A stretch of DNA of 18,219 nucleotides, from positions 1 to 18,219 of the forward strand of contig JALRDC010000024.1 of NCBI GenBank assembly GCA_023262245.1, written 5' to 3'. Position numbers and translations under genes: made by a program. The stretch is from Flavobacteriaceae bacterium. GTDB taxonomy: Bacteria; Bacteroidota; Bacteroidia; Flavobacteriales; Flavobacteriaceae. The notes beneath the pieces were generated by a model. That model was not told the origin of the DNA. It did no database searches and was given only the letters and a program-made list of their open reading frames with translations. Every line of letters starts with the position of its first letter. The stretch's first letter is position 1. Below, piece by piece: positions 14,301 through 18,219 of the stretch.

Positions 14301-14356
14301 ATCTATTAGTTTGATAATCCTTTTAGAAATAGAACCTGCTGAACAAATTTGATAGA

Positions 14357-15760
14357 ATGAAATTATACGTATATCTTCTTTTTGGACTTCTCATTATAAG
14401 TTGTCAGTCATCCACTGAAGAAGCTCGAAAGCCTGAGCCGAAACCTGAAGTGTCAAAGCCATTTAAACCTATTTCTGATGAGGTTATTGCCCATGCAGTT
14501 TTATATGAGGCGAACATTCGCCAGTATTCCTCGGAAGGAACCTTTAATGCTTTTGCTAGGGATTTAGCTGTTTTAAAAAAAATGGGGATAAAAATTTTGT
14601 GGTTAATGCCCATAAATCCAATTTCAACAACAAAGAGCAAAGGACCCCTAGGAAGTTATTATGCAGTATCGGATTACACAAAAGTAAATCCAGAATTTGG
14701 AACCTTAGAAGATTTTAAAAATTTGGTTCAAAAGGCTCACGATTTGGGCATGTATGTGATTTTAGATTGGGTTCCCGGTCACACGGGCTGGGATCATCTT
14801 TGGATTCAGGAAAACAATGATTTTTATCTCAAAAACCGACGTGGAGAAATCATAGACCCCATAGACTACAGAACGGGAAAGTCATACGGATGGACAGATG
14901 TAGCCGATTTGAATTACAACAATCTTGAGATGCAGGAGGCCATGAGAGAAGCAATGTTGTATTGGGTTAAAGAAACCCATATTGATGGTTACCGCATCGA
15001 TCAGGCCTATGCCATTCCTCAGCAATTTTATGATAACACCCTTAAAGCCCTTGAAGAAATAAAACCTTTATTTTTTCTGGCAGAAACGGATATTTATCAT
15101 CCTGGAGGGATCAATTTGGTGAGTAAGTTTGATGCTACCTACGATTGGCCGGGTCATCAAATTTCTAAAGATGTGGCTCAAGGTAGAGGAAATGCGAATA
15201 CTTATCATCGTCATATAGAACGGACTTTACGTTTGTATGGCACCCAAAATATTTTAGTGAATTTTATAACTAACCATGATGAAAATTCTTGGAGCGGAAC
15301 AGTTGATGAAATTTATGGTGCAGGTGCACATGCTTTTTTAGCGTTGAATTATACCCTTCCGGGAATGCCTTTGATTTATTCGGGACAAGAATATGATTTA
15401 AACAAACGTCTTCTCTTTTTTGAAAAAGATAGCTTTCCAAAAACAGAAGGAGAAACAATGAAATTAATACAACAATTAGGAGCTCTTAAAAACCACCATA
15501 AAGCCCTGGCTTCAGGAAATAAGGGTGGGAGCTATAAAAGAATCAATACATCAAAGGATTACCAAATTCTCGCTTTTGAACGTGTAAAAGACGAAGATAC
15601 CCTAGTGGTAATTGCCAACTTGAGTAAGGACTACTCTCAGTTTACGATGCCTTATGAGGGTAGTTTTAAAAGATATCAAGATTTTAAAAATAAAAAACTT
15701 TCTTCTTCCTATCAGTACGATATGAAACCTTGGGAGTTTTGGATTTTATTTAAAGAATAA
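14357..15760 (+). CDS. Lipoprotein GH13 alpha-amylase family enzyme
   Basis: A 467-residue glycoside hydrolase of family GH13 attached to a membrane as a lipoprotein: the lipobox LIISC puts lipidation at C16, followed by a Pro/Glu/Lys linker (about 20-40). The barrel has the region I block LDWVPGHTGW (136-145, with H142), region II DGYRIDQAYAI with nucleophile D215, region III FFLAETD with acid E243 and region IV FITNHDENSW with transition-state D308, so the catalytic triad is complete. Region I has Gly141 where the usual Asn (NH) binds calcium. The enzyme should cleave alpha-1,4-glucans or maltodextrins at the cell surface or in the periplasm. No sus genes are nearby. A box CAAATTTG (14344-14351), one base from consensus, lies five bases before the ATG. 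Confidence 0.92.
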   Translation: MKLYVYLLFGLLIISCQSSTEEARKPEPKPEVSKPFKPISDEVIAHAVLYEANIRQYSSEGTFNAFARDLAVLKKMGIKILWLMPINPISTTKSKGPLGSYYAVSDYTKVNPEFGTLEDFKNLVQKAHDLGMYVILDWVPGHTGWDHLWIQENNDFYLKNRRGEIIDPIDYRTGKSYGWTDVADLNYNNLEMQEAMREAMLYWVKETHIDGYRIDQAYAIPQQFYDNTLKALEEIKPLFFLAETDIYHPGGINLVSKFDATYDWPGHQISKDVAQGRGNANTYHRHIERTLRLYGTQNILVNFITNHDENSWSGTVDEIYGAGAHAFLALNYTLPGMPLIYSGQEYDLNKRLLFFEKDSFPKTEGETMKLIQQLGALKNHHKALASGNKGGSYKRINTSKDYQILAFERVKDEDTLVVIANLSKDYSQFTMPYEGSFKRYQDFKNKKLSSSYQYDMKPWEFWILFKE

Positions 15761-15805
15761 TTTGCCACCTCTTTATTTAGAATTGGTTAAATTGAATTGA
15801 AAAAA

Positions 15806-16570
15806 ATGAATGCACCAAAGTTCGCTTCAATACTAATCACAATTTTTCTTATGAACGCTTGCGCTCCAAAAAAAAACCCTATAGTTATTGGTCACCGTGG
15901 CGCCAAAGGCCATTTAGCCGAAAATACCTTACCCTCCATTGCTAAAGCTTTGGATTTGGGAGTTGATGGAATTGAAATCGATATTTTTCAATGTGCAAGT
16001 GGAGAATTGGTTGTTTTCCATGACAAAACACTTGATAAACTTACCAATGCAACAGGGTTTATAGAGGAATTAGATTTAGACTCTATTCAAAAAATCGAGG
16101 TTTTAAATGGTTTTACTATTCCAACTCTAGAAGAAGTTTTGGATTTAATTAAAGGTCAAGTGGTTTTAAATATAGAACTTAAAGGAAGTTCTACTGCTCT
16201 AAAAACAAATGAACTTTTACAGCGCTATTTTGAAGGTGAAGCTTGGTCTCCTGAAAAAATTCTTATATCAAGTTTCAATTGGGATGAGCTTAAAATATTT
16301 CGCTCAGTCAACCAGAGAGTACCTATCGCAATTCTCACTGAGGACGACCCTTTAGACGCTATCTCCATTGGTTTGGAATTGAAAGCAGCTGCGATTAATC
16401 CGAATTATGTAAGTCTAAATTCTGATAATGTTGCTAAAATTCAAAAAGCCGGATTTAAAATATATACTTGGACAGTCAACGCAGTTGACGATATAAGTCT
16501 GATGAAAAATTTAGGAGTAGATGGAATCATTACAGACTTTCCGGAGCGGATACCAAAACCAATTAATTAA
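15806..16570 (+). CDS. Glycerophosphodiester phosphodiesterase, lipoprotein
   Basis: A 254-residue enzyme of the GDPD family, which hydrolyses glycerophosphodiesters to glycerol-3-phosphate and an alcohol. A short hydrophobic N-terminus ends in LMNAC, a lipobox with lipidation at C19. The catalytic part shows IGHRGAKGHLAENTLPS with the catalytic histidine at H30 and E39/N40, the metal residues E57 and D59 in GVDGIEIDIF, and VVFHDKTLDKLTN with the second catalytic histidine H72. The C-terminal TWTVNAVDDISLM and GVDGIITDFPE are standard. I prefer the ATG at 15806, preceded by an A-tract, but an in-frame TTG at 15797 would add three residues (MKK) and give a more basic signal peptide. It lies 45 bases after the amylase gene; its TAA overlaps the TspO stop in TTAATTAA. 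Confidence 0.9.
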   Translation: MNAPKFASILITIFLMNACAPKKNPIVIGHRGAKGHLAENTLPSIAKALDLGVDGIEIDIFQCASGELVVFHDKTLDKLTNATGFIEELDLDSIQKIEVLNGFTIPTLEEVLDLIKGQVVLNIELKGSSTALKTNELLQRYFEGEAWSPEKILISSFNWDELKIFRSVNQRVPIAILTEDDPLDAISIGLELKAAAINPNYVSLNSDNVAKIQKAGFKIYTWTVNAVDDISLMKNLGVDGIITDFPERIPKPIN

Positions 16571-17045
16571 GATAAAGTATAGCCCCATTAAGAACACTTG
16601 CAAAGCTTACCCAAGCGATGTAAGGATATAATAAGTAGGCTGCTTTTCGATCAACCAGACGGAACCAAAAAATAGTTCTTTGAATCAAAACCCACAAAAT
16701 CAAGATGGTAAAAAGTCCAAGTAAAGGACTTTTTAAACCAAAAAAAACTAAAGACCACAACCCGTTAAACATAAGTTGTGCAGCAAAGTGGTACAGTGCA
16801 GTTTTTCCCCAAAGATGCCTTCTTCCAAAAAACCAAACCCTTCCTACACCAACGCCCATTAAAGTATAAAGCAGGGTCCAAACAGGAGCAAAAATCCAAT
16901 TGGGTGGGGAAAAAAAAGGTTTTTCTAAACTAGCATACCACGTGGGAATGGCAGCCCTTGTTACTATACTGGAAAGAAACCCCACTCCTAGAGAAAGAAT
17001 GATCCCAAGGCAACATCCGATGATCAGTTGATTATATTTTTTCAT
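16563..17045 (-). CDS. tspO: TspO/MBR family tryptophan-rich sensory protein
   Basis: A 160-residue, five-helix membrane protein of the TspO (translocator protein) family, which bind porphyrins and related ligands. The first loop carries TWYASLEKPFFSPPNWIFAP (35-54), followed by VWTLLYTLMGVGVGRVW (55-71), an internal ALYHFAAQLMFNGLWSLVFF block and FWFRLVDRKAAYLLYPYIAW. The length matches the family. I start it at the ATG at 17045, not the in-frame ATG 54 bases further out: the shorter version gives the normal family N-terminus and leaves room for the box TAGCTTTA (17052-17059) six bases upstream. It is divergent from the diphosphomevalonate decarboxylase gene, and its stop overlaps the GDPD stop by 8 bases. 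Confidence 0.92.
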   Translation of the reverse strand: MKKYNQLIIGCCLGIILSLGVGFLSSIVTRAAIPTWYASLEKPFFSPPNWIFAPVWTLLYTLMGVGVGRVWFFGRRHLWGKTALYHFAAQLMFNGLWSLVFFGLKSPLLGLFTILILWVLIQRTIFWFRLVDRKAAYLLYPYIAWVSFASVLNGAILYLN

Positions 17046-17051
17046 GAAGAG

Positions 17052-17059
17052 TAAAGCTA
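17052..17059 (-). promoter_or_regulatory. Possible -7 box for tspO
   Basis: On the minus strand TAGCTTTA (TAnnTTTA) is followed by CTCTTC and the ATG at 17045. TTA lies 18 bases upstream in the -33 position. The arrangement matches that at other genes in the window, but the sequence evidence alone is weak. Confidence 0.25.
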
Positions 17060-17113
17060 GAAGAAAAATTTCATTTCTAATAATTATGGAATAAAACATT
17101 TCAAACGATACCG

Positions 17114-17121
17114 TATCTTTA
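17114..17121 (+). promoter_or_regulatory. Possible -7 box for the diphosphomevalonate decarboxylase gene
   Basis: TATCTTTA is identical to the box upstream of tyrS and lies 8 bases before the ATG at 17130. No TTG is found at 17-23 bases upstream. A transcript from it would have almost no leader. Confidence 0.27.
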
Positions 17122-17129
17122 TAACCCTT

Positions 17130-18200
17130 ATGGAGGAAAACTCATTTATTTCAAAAACAGCAAATCCAATTTCTCACCGCAGCTGTTGGGAAGCCCCTAG
17201 CAATATTGCTTTAGTCAAATATTGGGGAAAAGTGGATCCTCAACTTCCAAAAAATCCTTCCTTAAGCTTTACTTTATCCACCAGTCTTACAAAAACCGAA
17301 ATTGAATTTCAACCGGCAACTTCTAAAAAGTTCGATTTTATGTTTTTCTTCGAAGGGGAATCAAAACCTGAGTTTAAGCCAAAACTTGAACAATTTTTTG
17401 ATCGCATAGCATCGTATATCCCTTGGCTCTCTGATTACGAACTTAAGATAAAAAGTGAGAACTCTTTTCCCCACAGTAGTGGTATAGCATCTTCCGCCTC
17501 TGCTATGGCAGCTATATCGTTAAACCTAATGGATTTGGAACGTCATTTATTCCCAGATATGACAACTTCTTATTTCTATAAAAAGGCTTCTTTTTTAGCA
17601 CGTTTGGGATCTGGAAGTGCAGCGCGTAGTGTAGCAGGTCCCGTTACAATATGGGGGAAAAACAAAAGTCAAAAACAATCTTCTGATTTATACGCCTTAC
17701 CTTTTGAAGCAGCTCTAAACCCCGTCTTTAAAAGTTATCAAGACTGTATTCTCTTAGTAGATAAAGGGGTTAAAACCGTTACCAGTTCGCAAGGCCATGA
17801 TCTGATGCACAAGCACCCTTTTGCAGAACAACGATTTTTGCAAGCAGATCGAAATTTAAGTGCCTTGATAACGGTCATGAAAACAGGAGATTTAGATGCT
17901 TTTATCCAAATTGTTGAATTGGAAGCCCTCACGCTACACGCCATGATGATGACCTCTAATCCCTATTTTATTCTGATGAAACCCAATACTTTAGCAATTA
18001 TAGAAAAACTTTGGGCATTTCGTGCTTCTGATAGAATTCCGGTTTGCTTTACCCTGGACGCTGGTGCTAATGTTCATGTCTTGTATCCGGAGGAATATAA
18101 AGGGAAAGTCAATGATTTTATAAAAGAAGAACTCGCTTCTTTTTGTCAAAACAGGCACTACTTGCTGGATCAAGTTGGCGAAGGTGCTAAAAAAGTGTAA
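17130..18200 (+). CDS. mvaD: Diphosphomevalonate decarboxylase
   Basis: A 356-residue GHMP-superfamily enzyme that phosphorylates and decarboxylates mevalonate 5-diphosphate to isopentenyl diphosphate, the last step of the mevalonate route used by many flavobacteria. The N-terminus carries WEAPSNIALVKYWGKVD (20-36) and NPSLSFTLSTSLTKT (42-56). The ATP loop is SFPHSSGIASSASAMAAISL (112-131). The family-specific FLARLGSGSAARSVAGPV is at 155-172, and TLDAGANVHVLYP near the C-terminus has the conserved DAGxN. One residue differs from the common GSGSACRS pattern, with Ala in place of Cys. The gene is divergent from tspO. Its stop lies 19 bases before the window end, so any following mevalonate-pathway gene is not visible. 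Confidence 0.95.
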   Translation: MEENSFISKTANPISHRSCWEAPSNIALVKYWGKVDPQLPKNPSLSFTLSTSLTKTEIEFQPATSKKFDFMFFFEGESKPEFKPKLEQFFDRIASYIPWLSDYELKIKSENSFPHSSGIASSASAMAAISLNLMDLERHLFPDMTTSYFYKKASFLARLGSGSAARSVAGPVTIWGKNKSQKQSSDLYALPFEAALNPVFKSYQDCILLVDKGVKTVTSSQGHDLMHKHPFAEQRFLQADRNLSALITVMKTGDLDAFIQIVELEALTLHAMMMTSNPYFILMKPNTLAIIEKLWAFRASDRIPVCFTLDAGANVHVLYPEEYKGKVNDFIKEELASFCQNRHYLLDQVGEGAKKV

Positions 18201-18219
18201 ATTTGAATAAAATTGTCTA

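Noticed and set aside
17046..17099. 54-base N-terminal extension of TspO from an upstream ATG
   Set aside because: The extra 18 residues are not typical of the family, and the inner ATG gives a normal first helix and is preceded by a -7-like box.
1..18219. Search for CRISPR arrays, insertion sequences, phage genes, tRNA/rRNA genes and riboswitches
   Set aside because: No regularly spaced repeats, transposase or integrase-like proteins, tRNA cloverleaf patterns or long structured leaders were seen by eye; gaps are too short for most of these.
18201..18219. Possible start of the next gene at TTG 18204
   Set aside because: Only 16 bases of the frame are visible, too few to support a coding call.

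Overview
The window is a low-GC, gene-dense chromosomal segment of a Bacteroidota bacterium, most likely a marine-type member of the Flavobacteriaceae. This rests on a type IX secretion sorting domain, the flavobacterial core families DUF4271 and DUF4296, a mevalonate-pathway decarboxylase, a TrmB with the typical flavobacterial N-terminus, near absence of Shine-Dalgarno sequences, and repeated TAnnTTTG/TAnnTTTA boxes of the Bacteroidota sigma factor upstream of genes. I see no insertion sequences, phage genes, CRISPR arrays, tRNAs or rRNAs, and no gene-free stretch above about 165 bases. It looks like ordinary core genome, not a mobile or defence island.

Layout, left to right. Bases 1-157 hold the C-terminal end of a SemiSWEET sugar transporter. 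Next come a membrane zinc metallopeptidase (+), an Lrp/AsnC regulator (-) and a divergent DUF423 membrane protein (+), with a palindrome over the putative promoter between the last two. A minus-strand pair, DUF4271 then uroporphyrinogen-III synthase, follows. It is divergent from a plus-strand chain of polyprenol-phosphate mannose synthase, dihydroorotase and a DUF4296 lipoprotein, joined by ATGA start/stop overlaps. An extended-SDR epimerase (-), tyrosyl-tRNA synthetase (+), and a minus-strand pair (a mini type IX sorting-domain protein, then a LuxE-like acyl-protein synthetase) come next.

From 9622 to 16570 everything is on the plus strand. It starts with a PhoB-like response regulator and its histidine kinase, then TrmB and an alkyltransferase-like DNA repair protein. 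An iron-sulfur block follows (Mrp/ApbC ATPase, NifU-like scaffold, 2Fe-2S ferredoxin), then a lipoprotein GH13 amylase and a lipoprotein glycerophosphodiester phosphodiesterase. TspO (-) and diphosphomevalonate decarboxylase (+) are divergent at the right end.

The most notable signals are structural. All five convergent gene pairs overlap at their stop codons (four by exactly 4 bases), leaving no room for terminators between them. Several start codons sit only 4-13 bases after a putative -7 box, which predicts leaderless or nearly leaderless transcripts. At the protein level: a 113-residue secreted protein that is almost only a type IX sorting domain and lies directly upstream of a LuxE-like enzyme; a dihydroorotase with Gln in place of the first metal-binding His; an alkyltransferase-like protein with Ala at the active-site Cys position; and an Mrp ATPase without the usual CxxC. 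I did not find a convincing undescribed multi-gene system.
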